From Neobacillus rhizophilus (GTDB lineage Bacteria; Bacillota; Bacilli; Bacillales; Cytobacillaceae): DNA of 64,000 nt. Location of the stretch: NCBI RefSeq assembly GCF_018343535.1, contig NZ_JAGYPF010000003.1, forward strand, positions 794,580 through 858,579. The letters are read 5' to 3'. Below are positions 53,776 to 62,596 of this stretch, piece after piece; the stretch's first letter is position 1; every line of letters begins with the position of its first letter. The notes below the pieces were generated by a model, which had not been told where the DNA came from, made no database searches, and worked only from the letters and a program-made list of their open reading frames with translations. A program made the translations under genes and the position numbers.

Positions 53776-54732
53776 TTATTTACAGACAATTACTTCACGA
53801 GTAAATGACCCTTTTTTAACTACAGCGCGGTCAATCATGTAAAATCCCGCATTTATGAGGATTTCATCGATTATTTCAACTGTAACTACTACGACTTTCT
53901 TAGCAATCCTGCGTGCACATTGGAGTATCTCGAGTTGCTCTTCAGGCGATATGACAGAACACAAATTGTAGGGTAAATCGATAATCGCTACATCATATTG
54001 ATTTGTGATATTGCGGATATCTGCCAATTTCACTTCTCCAGAAAGCCCAAAATGTGCTATATTTTCTCTAGCGCCGCCAAGAATAAGAGGATTTCTATCG
54101 CTCCCAACTATATCAATCCCCATAGATAGGGCCTCTACCAGTACGGTCCCAATCCCACAGCAAGGGTCAATGGCCTTTATTCCACTTGGAACTGGAATGG
54201 CAATATTCACGATCGCTCTTGCCACTCGTGTGTTAAGCGCGGTGGAATAACTATGCGGTTTCTGTTGATGCCGAAACCATACAGACTCACTTTTCATATA
54301 ATCACCGAATACCCATCTTCCGTTTATATTCATAACGCCAAATAATCTCTTCGGATGATGAATATCAGCCTCACCATTAATATGTAATCCGATTTCCTTC
54401 TCAATGGCCCGTCGGTATTCAATGCCCTTCTCTTCATTTTTTACATGTCCACCATTTTTTACATAATACACTTTAAACTTTTCCCCAGTTACTTGTAGGG
54501 CCGCTACTTGTTCGATGAGATTTTGAAGACTTTGCCCCTCATAAATGACAGCAAGTCTTTCCTTAATAAACGGACTCCGACTTGGGTCAATTTTCACGTG
54601 GCTTTCTAAGATGTTTGTTTGTGACTCCTTCCCAAATAATGAGCGCATTTCCAAAGCACACAATGAACGTTCATCCTCGTAACAGGCGTAAGTATATATA
54701 TAGGTCGTTAGTTTTTCGTGTTTACAATCCAA
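53776..54732 (-). CDS. TRM11/UPF0020-type RNA guanine methyltransferase
   Basis: The 318-residue protein has a two-part layout: an N-terminal THUMP-like region (residues ~30-120) and a C-terminal Rossmann methyltransferase. Motif I is IDPCCGIGTVLVEALSMG, motif II DIVGSDRNP and the catalytic motif DLPYN (of the D/N-P-P-Y type). SAM-dependent N2-guanosine methylation of tRNA or rRNA is the likely activity. It starts TTG after AAGGATG. It is downstream of the GIY-YIG gene on the same strand, but a terminator hairpin separates them. Confidence 0.88.
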   Translation of the reverse strand: MDCKHEKLTTYIYTYACYEDERSLCALEMRSLFGKESQTNILESHVKIDPSRSPFIKERLAVIYEGQSLQNLIEQVAALQVTGEKFKVYYVKNGGHVKNEEKGIEYRRAIEKEIGLHINGEADIHHPKRLFGVMNINGRWVFGDYMKSESVWFRHQQKPHSYSTALNTRVARAIVNIAIPVPSGIKAIDPCCGIGTVLVEALSMGIDIVGSDRNPLILGGARENIAHFGLSGEVKLADIRNITNQYDVAIIDLPYNLCSVISPEEQLEILQCARRIAKKVVVVTVEIIDEILINAGFYMIDRAVVKKGSFTREVIVCK

Positions 54733-54754
54733 TAGTCCACATCCTTCTCTCTAT

Positions 54755-54804
54755 AAATAATAAAAGGCAATAGGCATGCTCTTATTTAACCGCACCTATC
54801 GCCT
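54755..54804 (-). terminator. Terminator of the GIY-YIG gene
   Basis: AGGCAATAGG (54765-54774) pairs with CCTATCGCCT (54795-54804) with one mismatch, and a T-rich run follows on the minus strand. Confidence 0.7.
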
Positions 54805-54818
54805 CTCTTGATAAAGTT

Positions 54819-55175
54819 TTACCTAAAAAACACCTTGTCTATATTGTACTTCGACTTGAGTTCATTAGTAATATACGTTTCGTATATTTCTCTATGGACA
54901 GGGTCTTCAATCACACAAACTTCAATTTTAGTGACTTCATCTCTATGCATTTTGATTGGAGATACAGTATCCTCAAAATGCTTTTTAATTCTTGGTCTCA
55001 ACTTCCTTGCTTTACCAACGAATAATAGTTCTTGTTTATTGTTATAGAACATAAAAATACCACCCTTATCTCTAGGGATAAGATGAAATTCTGTAAACCC
55101 ATAAATATTACTTAACTCAGGATTATTCTGTTTGGTAATGGTAACACTTGGTTTTGGAATAGTTATGTTTATCAC
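54819..55175 (-). CDS. GIY-YIG nuclease-domain protein (UvrC N-terminal-like)
   Basis: This short protein (about 118 aa) contains the GIY-YIG fold in GGIFMFYNNKQELLFVGKA and RKLRPRIKKHFEDT. The first two motif residues are replaced by related ones (GIF, LFVGKA), the conserved Arg is in RPRIKKHF, and Glu appears near EIYETYI. It is UvrC-like rather than Slx1-like. The GTG at 55184 abuts the AGAGGA site; the GTG at 55175 is better spaced. It is a stand-alone gene, and the TnpB element lies just upstream on the same strand. No uvrA or uvrB is nearby. Confidence 0.85.
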   Translation of the reverse strand: MINITIPKPSVTITKQNNPELSNIYGFTEFHLIPRDKGGIFMFYNNKQELLFVGKARKLRPRIKKHFEDTVSPIKMHRDEVTKIEVCVIEDPVHREIYETYITNELKSKYNIDKVFFR

Positions 55176-55219
55176 TAAGTTCACTTCCTCTTTTAATATC
55201 TCTTATGATGTTATCATGA

Positions 55220-55400
55220 GTATACCCATAATTAAAGTTAGGGGTTTCGAAAGAATAGGCTTTAAAAGCCCATTGTCTTTTCGTGGGCTACCACAAGTCC
55301 CGCTAATACATCAGGTCTAAGCCTTCAGCTTTGCATGTTTATTCTTCATTATGATGATTTTCTTTGGGGATTGAAGGAACTGCTTTCTTTCAAGTCCATC
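55220..55400 (-). ncRNA. Predicted omega RNA (right-end RNA) of the TnpB element
   Basis: In TnpB elements the guide RNA arises from the 3' end of tnpB through the right end, with the target guide just beyond it. Here the minus strand after the stop shows a hairpin (AGCCCA with TGGGCT, about 55268-55291) and the CCC/GGG hairpin at 55221-55247. The guide would then read into the 5' leader of the GIY-YIG gene. Boundaries are inferred. Confidence 0.4.
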
Positions 55401-56807
55401 AAATGCATCCTTTACATGTTTGCGAACAATATTAAAGGCACCATTTACATCTGCATGAATGGAAATTTTCGATCCTTTTATCTTGTAGAAAGCCCTACTA
55501 CACCGATACCCACTAAAAAGTGGATGGTTATCATCTCCGAAGGTTGGAATCGGATCATTGTCCAAAAAGCTAGACTTGCTGGTATAACTTTCTTCTCGTT
55601 CGATGACTTGAATTCCTTTCCGTTCAGCCTTGTATCGTATCATTTCAATGAACGTGGCATACGGAATTTGGATGAAGGTTTGCTTATCAGACTTTTTCAA
55701 TGCGACCTCCGATTTCCAACCAACATTTCTTCCTATGATAATAGTATCAATCGTTCTTTCTGAAGCAATCTCCACTACTTTTGCACTGGCCTTGTGTAAA
55801 AAATCCATGGCCCGATTATTCCTTTTTCGATCCAATGAAATCAAGCGATTAGTGGTAAATATCCCTTCTTTTGGACCTTTTCCATTCCTTATAATACACA
55901 TATAATTTGCCCTTAATTTGTTATAGTATTGATTGATCGATTTTAGCCATGTACCCTTGATAAGCAGAGGTTTAAGCCCCGTGTTATCGATAATAGTTGC
56001 CAGGTTATCCACGCCCAAATCAATACCCATTACCCGTCTTGGCGGAAATACAAATTCATTTTTTTGTTTATCCGTTCTCTTGATTTCCTTTTCTTCTTCT
56101 CCTTTAAAAACAATCTCTATTACATAGCGGCCATAGGACGGTACAATTCGAACCTGTTGAAATTCCCCTTCAGAATAAGCGATCTTTCCAAGGTTTAATG
56201 GAAGATGAGTTCCTGGTAATTTTAGTATACTCCCATCTTTTATTTCCGTAATTTGGTTGGTTAAATAACACGTTGTGCGACCATTCTTCAGTTTGTATCT
56301 TGGAATTTTTGGTTTACCAGAAAAGCTGGCAGGATTGAGTTTATATTTCTTAGAGGCTTCAAAAAAGCTTTTCCAATCATCATATACTTTCTTCATCGTT
56401 TGTTGATTGGACTGAGAGGGCATCGAGGTGTAATCAATCTGTTTCATAACCTTAAATAACGCTTCTAAAAAGGCATATCCAATGAATGATTTCTCTTGGG
56501 TTGGCATTTCGAAAAGTTTCAACTTTGGTTCTATTATTTTGCCTTTTTTGTCTACTTTCATAGGGGTGGCTTTTGCTTTTTCATAGCTTTTCAAGCGAAT
56601 TACATTCATTTGAGGTAAATAGGTTTCAATATCCTGTAACACTTGAAGTTGATTTTCATTTCTAATTTCTTTTCTTATTGATGTGTAAACCTGACGAATA
56701 TAATAATTGGTTATGTTGTACAAATTTTTCGCCTTAAAACATAGCGAATCACAGTATTCAAACAACTCATTTTCAGGATGAATTTGTATTTTATAGGACC
56801 TATACAT
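55317..56807 (-). CDS. tnpB: TnpB-family RNA-guided nuclease (transposon-encoded), zinc-ribbon-less type
   Basis: The start is the ATG at 56807, six bases after GGAGGTG, giving 496 residues; the frame extends 23 codons further up without a site. The N-terminal HTH region (residues 1-60) and the WED-like middle are followed by a RuvC domain. Asp263 (MGIDLGVDN) and Asp452 (HADVNGAFN) are two of the catalytic acids. The usual RuvC-II Glu position reads IIIGRNVGW, so Gly-Arg replaces it; Glu405/Glu406 in EREESYTSK are candidate substitutes. The CxxC...CxxC zinc ribbon is absent; only one Cys (YRCSR) remains there. Confidence 0.9.
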   Translation of the reverse strand: MYRSYKIQIHPENELFEYCDSLCFKAKNLYNITNYYIRQVYTSIRKEIRNENQLQVLQDIETYLPQMNVIRLKSYEKAKATPMKVDKKGKIIEPKLKLFEMPTQEKSFIGYAFLEALFKVMKQIDYTSMPSQSNQQTMKKVYDDWKSFFEASKKYKLNPASFSGKPKIPRYKLKNGRTTCYLTNQITEIKDGSILKLPGTHLPLNLGKIAYSEGEFQQVRIVPSYGRYVIEIVFKGEEEKEIKRTDKQKNEFVFPPRRVMGIDLGVDNLATIIDNTGLKPLLIKGTWLKSINQYYNKLRANYMCIIRNGKGPKEGIFTTNRLISLDRKRNNRAMDFLHKASAKVVEIASERTIDTIIIGRNVGWKSEVALKKSDKQTFIQIPYATFIEMIRYKAERKGIQVIEREESYTSKSSFLDNDPIPTFGDDNHPLFSGYRCSRAFYKIKGSKISIHADVNGAFNIVRKHVKDAFDGLERKQFLQSPKKIIIMKNKHAKLKA

Positions 56808-56876
56808 CGTATACACCTCCTTCCGAACAGGAACAAATGTTCTATATATATATTTAAATAATATCACATTATACAA

Positions 56877-57201
56877 AAAAGTATAGTGAGTTCACTAGAT
56901 TTAATTGATAAAAAAACAAAAAAAACAGCTTATATCCCCATATCTAAAGCTAGGGGTTTTACGCTGCTTATCGATAAAGTAAGCGGTTCCGTCTATTTAT
57001 CAGATATATAGAAAATGGTAAAATAATTGCCTCCCTACTTGCTTCAAAAACAACATTTCAACCTGTTTGTCACCTTCTTATACGCAAATATTTTTTGCAG
57101 TTCTGCCCATATGTTGGATTCACCAAAAAAATCCCCCCAAACCTTTAGTTCGAGGGAATATCTTATGAACCGCTTATTAACACAGGTGCCGCTGCAACCG
57201 A
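56877..57201. other. Intergenic region with TnpB left end and repeat motif
   Basis: The left-end repeat (56931-56961) and a copy of the AAGCGG-TTCCGTCTATTTA motif (56981-57000) are the only recognisable structures. The remainder, 57001-57201, shows no supported gene. Confidence 0.5.
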
Positions 57202-57939
57202 TTATTTGAAAGTAACAGTTACGGTATAATTTAGATTTTTAAAAAAATCTTGTAGGGCAAGGCGGGCATTATCTTCAGCAGTTTTTAAAAGACCAGACTG
57301 AATGGCTTCATCTTTTATCTTTTGTTTAGCACGATCTTCTAGTTGGAACCCTTCTTCCCTATTGACCTCACTACGAAATATGCCTTCACTTGAAAAGGTT
57401 TGAATGTTCTTTGAGTCGATAGATGGTGCTTGGACAATGGTGGCATGCGGCAAAGTGATATGAATCACCTTCTTGTCGGTATCCAAATTTATGTCCTTTT
57501 TAGTCAATTTTTTCAAGTCAACACCTGCAGTCACTTCTCCAGGAACGACCATAAATAACGTCCTTTTTGACCCAGGAATATCCCATGGGATGCTTTTGCC
57601 AAATAATTTATTATCTTCTTCAGATAAAATAGTTTTGGTATGTGCTTGTGCCGTTGCCAATGTAGCTAATTTTTGGATGCTCTCAATGACTGATGCACTT
57701 TTTAATGTTGCTTCTCCTTTTTGTAAATAAATATACCCTGCAAAAAAAATGACTAGACTAACGATAACCCCTATTCCAATTCCCCAAAACAAGGATTTAA
57801 CCGATTGAAATTTTGGAAACAGATGAATAGGTCTAGCTGGCTTTACTGCTAAAGTGGCAGCTGTTTCGTTTTGAGTTTGTTTCAGCTGATTCATAATATA
57901 ATCTAGATCACTTTTGGATATTTTGCTTTCTTCTCTCAT
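57202..57939 (-). CDS. DUF4230 membrane-anchored protein
   Basis: The product (about 245 aa from the ATG at 57939, which is six bases after GGGGGAG) has a cytosolic N-terminus of about 45 residues and one transmembrane helix (LFWGIGIGVIVSLVIFFAGY). An extracellular part follows that matches DUF4230: ATVKSA-like start, LFMVVPGEVTAGVDLKKLTK, IHITLPHATIV, and a C-terminal NARLALQDFFKNLNYTVTV. Function is unknown; the family is widespread in Bacillus. It is monocistronic. Confidence 0.88.
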   Translation of the reverse strand: MREESKISKSDLDYIMNQLKQTQNETAATLAVKPARPIHLFPKFQSVKSLFWGIGIGVIVSLVIFFAGYIYLQKGEATLKSASVIESIQKLATLATAQAHTKTILSEEDNKLFGKSIPWDIPGSKRTLFMVVPGEVTAGVDLKKLTKKDINLDTDKKVIHITLPHATIVQAPSIDSKNIQTFSSEGIFRSEVNREEGFQLEDRAKQKIKDEAIQSGLLKTAEDNARLALQDFFKNLNYTVTVTFK

Positions 57940-57980
57940 ACGTTTCTCCCCCATACAACCTTCATTTTAGTAAAATGAGG

Positions 57981-58003
57981 ATTCTGTCCCCACACGAATA
58001 ACG
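57981..58003. repeat. Degenerate half-copy of the palindromic repeat
   Basis: ATTCTGTCCCCACACGAATA resembles the left arm of the repeat family, but no right arm follows. The rest of 57940-58226 shows no gene. Confidence 0.4.
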
Positions 58004-58226
58004 ATTTTTTTATAAATCTATTATACTTTAATTCGACATTTTTCGTTGAGTCTATTTTAAATTTTGCCAATTATTCACAAGGTTTTCAAAAAAGTTCCAT
58101 CCATAAACATAATTTAAGATGAAAATGATTTAGTAATTGCAATTGAGCCCCCCATGTAATTACAAATTAAAAACAAAACACCAGTCCTATTATGGATTGG
58201 TGTTGTTCTGTTTCCCTAAAAAAACC

Positions 58227-58506
58227 TCATTTACTTATGGCACGGTATTCCACTGGACTTAAGTCTTTTAATTTTGTCTTCATTCGTTTGTGATTGTAAT
58301 AGTAAATATAGTCAGCTAATTCTTGTTCAAAATGCTCCATACTGTCAAATTCTTGTAGATAAAGGAGTTCAGACTTTAATAGGCCAAAGAAATTTTCCAT
58401 GACTGCGTTATCCTGGCTGAAGTCGTTTTATCGCTTGGTCTAACATATCTCCCACTAATTTATAAACAGGACGGTTCATGACGGTATACGCAATGTTTTC
58501 GACATT
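58227..58506 (-). pseudogene. IS3-family (IS150-group) transposase OrfB remnant
   Basis: The minus strand reads NVENIAYTVMNRPVYKLVGD and MLDQAIKR, then, after a frame change at about 58425, [20 protein letters not shown] through [14 protein letters not shown] and a stop. These are two conserved pieces of the DDE integrase core and C-terminus. The HSDQGWQY section that should sit between them is deleted, and the N-terminal half is gone. The DDE Glu in NAVMENFFG is present. No terminal inverted repeats were identified. Confidence 0.85.
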
Positions 58507-58543
58507 ACACAAATAAAATAGAACAAAGACATAGGGACGGTTC

Positions 58544-59050
58544 TCATGATTTACCCGTATTTAAAACTTTCTTTAGTTTCTTATTTAAATTTTTTGATTG
58601 TGTTATCGTAATGTATTCTTCATTTATATTAAAATATGTTTCTTCGTTCGTATCATAAATTTGTTCTGGTTCGCCGTTTTTGCGTATTGAATAAATGAAT
58701 CTCCCGCCATTCTCTTCCATTTTTACAATGGTGTAGTCTTTGCCATTTTTATTACCAAGATGAATCAGTGTAAAATCCCCTGATTCACTCTTTATTAACA
58801 TGGAGTAATTTAGTTTTGTTTGAAAAAGGGCCGAATGATTAGAACTTCTTATTTCTTTGATCTCAATTCCTTCTTTAGTCAGTGAATCAAGCATATCTTT
58901 AGCGTGGGTGTATTCGCTCGGAATGGCAAACGTTTGTGGCGGCTTTTGTAGATTTAGCTCCTTGGTTACAGGTGATTCCGTTTTTGAACATGCGGTGCTT
59001 AGAGGAACAATATATAACAAACAAAATATTAACCAAGTATTCCTTAACAT
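58544..59050 (-). CDS. Hypothetical lipoprotein, 168 aa
   Basis: A type II signal peptide ends LSTAC (Cys21), so the protein is membrane-tethered on the outer face. The mature part has a helix-strand pattern (AKDMLDSLTKEGIEIKEI, then strands). No domain is recognised. GGAGGG lies five bases before the ATG. It stands alone beside the IS3 remnant. Confidence 0.8.
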   Translation of the reverse strand: MLRNTWLIFCLLYIVPLSTACSKTESPVTKELNLQKPPQTFAIPSEYTHAKDMLDSLTKEGIEIKEIRSSNHSALFQTKLNYSMLIKSESGDFTLIHLGNKNGKDYTIVKMEENGGRFIYSIRKNGEPEQIYDTNEETYFNINEEYITITQSKNLNKKLKKVLNTGKS

Positions 59051-59340
59051 ACTATCCCTCCTTCAAGTTAGTGTATTAAATAATACGTTGATCTTACCTT
59101 GTATGTACCTACAAAATAGAACCTTGCACCCGTTTAAGTCTATTATAGCCGATGAATAAATAGATCGTGGTTTGCAGTGACGTGGATGCGATCCTCCCTT
59201 TTAGAAAAATTCCTTTTTTGCAACCTAATCTTATGGAGGAAAATATGGATGATGGAAAAGACGTTATTTTGTATGTTTCTTCTTTTCAGAACAAATAATA
59301 ACTAGGGCTTTTAAAAATTATTACATAGGAGATGAAGGCA

Positions 59341-59487
59341 ATGGACACAAAAGATAACTTCTTAGCGGGAGCAAAGGTGACCAGCGATAATCAAGTTTAT
59401 GGCACGCCAAACAGCAAAAGCAAGAATGGCACTGGCGACTCCCCGAATGATAATGCTGGCAGCAGAAAACAAAATCGTAATCGTTAA
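59341..59487 (+). CDS. Small Asn/Ser/Lys-rich protein, 48 aa
   Basis: AGGAGATGAAGGCA directly precedes the ATG, and the 48-codon frame is hydrophilic (FLAGAKVTSDNQVYGTPNSK, then SKNGTGDSPNDNAGSRKQNR). It lacks Trp, Cys and hydrophobic runs. The composition recalls minor spore proteins of Bacillus, but no family can be named. A hairpin downstream (59501-59552) could terminate it. Confidence 0.55.
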   Translation: MDTKDNFLAGAKVTSDNQVYGTPNSKSKNGTGDSPNDNAGSRKQNRNR

Positions 59488-59500
59488 ACGGGCAGTAAGA

Positions 59501-59552
59501 CACATAGGGACGGTTCTTATGCCTCATAACCACGAAAACCATCCCTATTTTT
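59501..59552. repeat. GGGACGGTTCT-family repeat, possible terminator
   Basis: TAGGGACGGTTCTTATG pairs imperfectly with CATAACCACGAAAACCATCCCTA, and TTTTTC follows. Related copies are at 58530-58547 (one arm) and 62597-62636. Confidence 0.7.
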
Positions 59553-59568
59553 CACTTTATTGATAATT

Positions 59569-59705
59569 TTAATGTCTTTCGATTTTTTTCATAACGCCTA
59601 TAAAGTCCAGCCCCTGTTTTTGTTCCTCTTTTGTTAGTCCTTCTAATGGATTTAAGACTGCTGTTTTAGACCTATTTCTTTGGCTAGGGTATCAGGTACG
59701 TTTGG
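59569..59705 (-). pseudogene. Zinc ABC transporter binding protein (ZnuA/AdcA-like), C-terminal remnant
   Basis: The minus strand reads VPDTLAKEIG, then after a one-base shift KTAVLNPLEGLTKEEQKQGL and DFIGVMKK before a stop. VLNPLEGLT followed by a YxxVM segment is characteristic of zinc/manganese-binding proteins of ABC transporters. The rest of the gene is absent. The remaining 59706-59910 shows no gene. Confidence 0.65.
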
Positions 59706-59910
59706 TTAGCTCTTAAAAAGGCCCCCCAAGGAAAATATCGAAACAGAGCATTAGTGCCGTGAGGGACTCACCCTAAAATAAGGTGCCATATGAAATTTTT
59801 AATAAAAATAGATCATGTCAAGTGGGTGGCCATGTTATTTCGTTCTATATCTAATTGAGAGATAACAGAAAAAAAGGGGTCTCCATGTAACTAAAGAACC
59901 CTTACTTTTA

Positions 59911-61167
59911 TTATGCTTGTTCTTTCACTAAATTTTTCTTTTCATAACTTTTCTTATTGTTTGTAATAAAGAAAGAAACGCTGCCCAATAAGATAAACGT
60001 AACGGCAGAAACAGTAAATACACTAGCTAAGCAAAGCCATTTCCCGAGGAGCGATCCTATTACTGGGGCAAGAAGACTTGAGGCACTTTGAATGGCTGTT
60101 GAAAAAGCACTAATTCTCCCTAGCATATTCGCTGGTGTTTCAGTCGTTAGGATAAAACCATAGGGAACAAATAGAGCCGTTCCAACACAGCCGATCATGG
60201 CAAAAACAATCATCCAAAATAGAAGGTTCCCATGAACAAAACCATAGCAGCCCAATCCAACTAAAAGCATGAATACTCCAGATATGATCCTGCCTATGGA
60301 CATAAACCTCAGCGGATTTTTTCTCCAATTAGTATATGTGCCGCATAAGAAAGATCCCGTGACAGAACCCGCTCCAAGGGCACTGCTGATTAATCCATAA
60401 CCTGTTTTATCTAGTCCCAAAGACAAGGATAACGGAGCAAAAAAACTATCATAAAGAAAGTTGATAAACATGGAAATGGATGTAATCGAAATAGCTGATA
60501 ATAAAAGTCGGTTCGATCGAATAAGCGAAAAACCTTCTTTAAAATCCACCCAGTAGGAAGCTTTGGCAATACAATTTTCTTGTCCCCCCTTTTCAAAGGC
60601 TGGAAGTTTGAAAATCAACATCAGTGCCATACCATACATGATTCCTTCTATCAAAAATATCATTTGTGGTTTTGTCATAACCAGCAACACTCCACCCATT
60701 AAGGGGGCAACAATCTTGGTCACATTCAGCACAATCTGACTAAGGGACGAAGCTTCTGCCATGTACTCATTAGGAACTACTTTTCGATTAGAAGATTGTC
60801 GAGCTGGTTCAAAAACAGAAGCCAAAGATGATTTTAGGAAAATTAGGGCAAGTAGTACCCATATGTTAGGTGCAACAAAGAAACCAAAAATCACCATGAC
60901 ATGAAACAAAGTAGAAAACATCATGACCTTCTTTTGATCGTATCGGTCAATCCAAACTGACGACAATGGCCCAATGACAATATAAGGGAGAAACATGACG
61001 ATAACTGATGCAGCGTTCGCCCGTAAGTCTAATCCCCACTGAAAGGATATGAGGGCATTAATCGCAAGTACATCAAGCCAATTTCCAAAACTTGAAAATA
61101 CCTGAACATAAAACAACAATCGGAAATCTTTTCGTTTTAATAAGGAAAATGTTTGTGATTTTTTCAA
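59911..61167 (-). CDS. MFS efflux transporter (EntS/MFS_3-like)
   Basis: The product (about 418 aa) has twelve predicted helices, the MFS loop motif SSVWIDRYDQKKVMMF between helices 2 and 3, and FEPARQSSNRKVVPNEYMAE, typical of the MFS_3 group that exports drugs or siderophores. The TTG at 61167 is six bases after AAAGGGATG; the ATG at 61176 abuts the site. It lies about 70 bases after the winged-helix regulator gene and is probably in the same transcript. The substrate is unknown. Confidence 0.9.
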   Translation of the reverse strand: MKKSQTFSLLKRKDFRLLFYVQVFSSFGNWLDVLAINALISFQWGLDLRANAASVIVMFLPYIVIGPLSSVWIDRYDQKKVMMFSTLFHVMVIFGFFVAPNIWVLLALIFLKSSLASVFEPARQSSNRKVVPNEYMAEASSLSQIVLNVTKIVAPLMGGVLLVMTKPQMIFLIEGIMYGMALMLIFKLPAFEKGGQENCIAKASYWVDFKEGFSLIRSNRLLLSAISITSISMFINFLYDSFFAPLSLSLGLDKTGYGLISSALGAGSVTGSFLCGTYTNWRKNPLRFMSIGRIISGVFMLLVGLGCYGFVHGNLLFWMIVFAMIGCVGTALFVPYGFILTTETPANMLGRISAFSTAIQSASSLLAPVIGSLLGKWLCLASVFTVSAVTFILLGSVSFFITNNKKSYEKKNLVKEQA

Positions 61168-61236
61168 AAAAAACATCCCTTTCTTACCTTGGATTTTTAG
61201 GTAAGAAAAGGATAGCAATGAAATGTCAGAGGAATA

Positions 61237-62373
61237 TCAGAGGCATTTATTTAATAATTGTTCGATCTTTACTGTTAATCTTGGAAAATCATACTTTTCC
61301 GAGAAGCTTTCCCATTTATTTTTATAATCGTGTGGAAGATCGATGGCTAAATGATTGCTTAGTAGAATTATATCTCTTACTCCATTTATGATATGGGGCA
61401 CAAACTTAGAAGACAATAAGATCATGAAACCTTCATCCATTTGTTGAAGGGCCTCTTTCTCATCTCCTTTCATCCATTTGATAAACCCCTTTAACATTAG
61501 ATACCTCCCCTTTTCCCGCAAATAAGGATATTTTTCAAAGAGTTGATCACCTTCTGCCATATGGGTTTCAACGGAATGAAAGTTTCTTGTTAACAATTCA
61601 TTTTTCATCTCTTGAATCTTTAGGTACGTTAATATACTTTCATGAACTGCACCCTGTTCAATTTGTGAACGCACTAAATTGATATTCTTTTTCGCATTTT
61701 CAAAATTTCCCTTATCGATGTTTATGCCGATCATGCCCAATTCTTCTAACTCCTGTTGTTGTTGGAATGGAATCACCTTTAATCGTAATGCCTTTTGAAC
61801 ATATGCATAAGTTTTATCAAAATTAAATTGGATCAGCCAATAAATATGCAGGAGATAGAACAGTTTTTGTGAAAGAGGAATATCTGAGCTTGTCACAAAC
61901 CATTGAAAATCTCCCTGTACAAAATGAAGGTATATTTTCTTATGTACTTCAATGGGAATGTCTAATGCTTCATGTTGCATCACAATGGTTTTTAACCCGT
62001 TTGCTTGCCCGTAAAGAATGTATTTATTATATAAGACATCCATACTTTCTCTAAACTCTTTATCATGATAGAGGGGATTATCTTGATGATTTTGTTTCAA
62101 TGTTAATCGATACCCGACACCTCGAACCGTTTCTATTAAAATATCATCTAAAAAAGATAACTTTTTTCGCAACCGGTACACATGATCGTCAATCGTACGG
62201 TCTGTAGGATCCTCCATTGCCCAAACCTTATCTAGTAAGCTTTGCCTTGATAGTGTTTGATTCATATTTTCATATAAACATTTAAGAAGGTGGTATTCTT
62301 TAGGTAATAATCGTATTTTCTCATTATTAAATAAAACGGAGTAATCGTTTATATCGAACTGAAGCTTTTTCAT
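61237..62373 (-). CDS. OmpR/PhoB-type winged-helix regulator with TPR-like C-terminal domain
   Basis: The 378-residue protein has the Trans_reg_C winged helix at its N-terminus (RLLPKEYHLLKCLYENMNQT, TIDDHVYRLRKKLS, VRGVGYRL) but no receiver domain. Residues ~110-378 are helical and arranged like tetratricopeptide repeats (GNFENAKKNINLVRSQIE, GDEKEALQQMDEGF). Such stand-alone regulators resemble SARP or BTAD-like activators with TPR-based sensing. It precedes the MFS exporter and probably controls it. The activating signal is unknown. Confidence 0.85.
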   Translation of the reverse strand: MKKLQFDINDYSVLFNNEKIRLLPKEYHLLKCLYENMNQTLSRQSLLDKVWAMEDPTDRTIDDHVYRLRKKLSFLDDILIETVRGVGYRLTLKQNHQDNPLYHDKEFRESMDVLYNKYILYGQANGLKTIVMQHEALDIPIEVHKKIYLHFVQGDFQWFVTSSDIPLSQKLFYLLHIYWLIQFNFDKTYAYVQKALRLKVIPFQQQQELEELGMIGINIDKGNFENAKKNINLVRSQIEQGAVHESILTYLKIQEMKNELLTRNFHSVETHMAEGDQLFEKYPYLREKGRYLMLKGFIKWMKGDEKEALQQMDEGFMILLSSKFVPHIINGVRDIILLSNHLAIDLPHDYKNKWESFSEKYDFPRLTVKIEQLLNKCL

Positions 62374-62596
62374 AACTTTCCTCTTAAATAAAATTTGGTA
62401 AATAGATAAATCATTACAAAGCGACCAATTATTCCAACTATCTTATTCTTATTTCTGCATTTGATCTTATTTCTCCTTTATTAACTGACCCTCTCTTTTG
62501 ATGAAATTCCTTTCTCATCTTCTTTTTGTCGAGATGAAAAGTAAAAAAGAAAAGAAACTGCCTTTGCATCATCATCTGCATAAATCAAAATGAAAA

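Larger units (their letters stand above)
55200..56970 (-). mobile_element. IS1341-type (TnpB-only IS200/IS605 family) element
   Basis: A tnpB gene is bracketed by near-identical direct repeats of about 28 bases: TATATCCCC-ATATCTAAAGCTAGGGGTTTT at 56931-56961 and TATACCC-ATAATTAAAGTTAGGGGTTT at 55221-55247. Each can fold into a small hairpin (CCC with GGG), the typical subterminal structure of IS200/IS605 ends. There is no tnpA gene inside, so it depends on a Y1 transposase from elsewhere or is immobile. Exact ends cannot be fixed by eye. Confidence 0.75.

Noticed and set aside
54819..55184. Homing endonuclease interpretation of the GIY-YIG protein
   Set aside because: No intron or intein surrounds it and it lacks a DNA-binding extension. 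It resembles stand-alone UvrC-like proteins of Bacillus.
55335..55905. Two plus-strand frames (142 and 91 codons) antisense to tnpB
   Set aside because: They are mirror frames of the TnpB coding sequence without ribosome binding sites.
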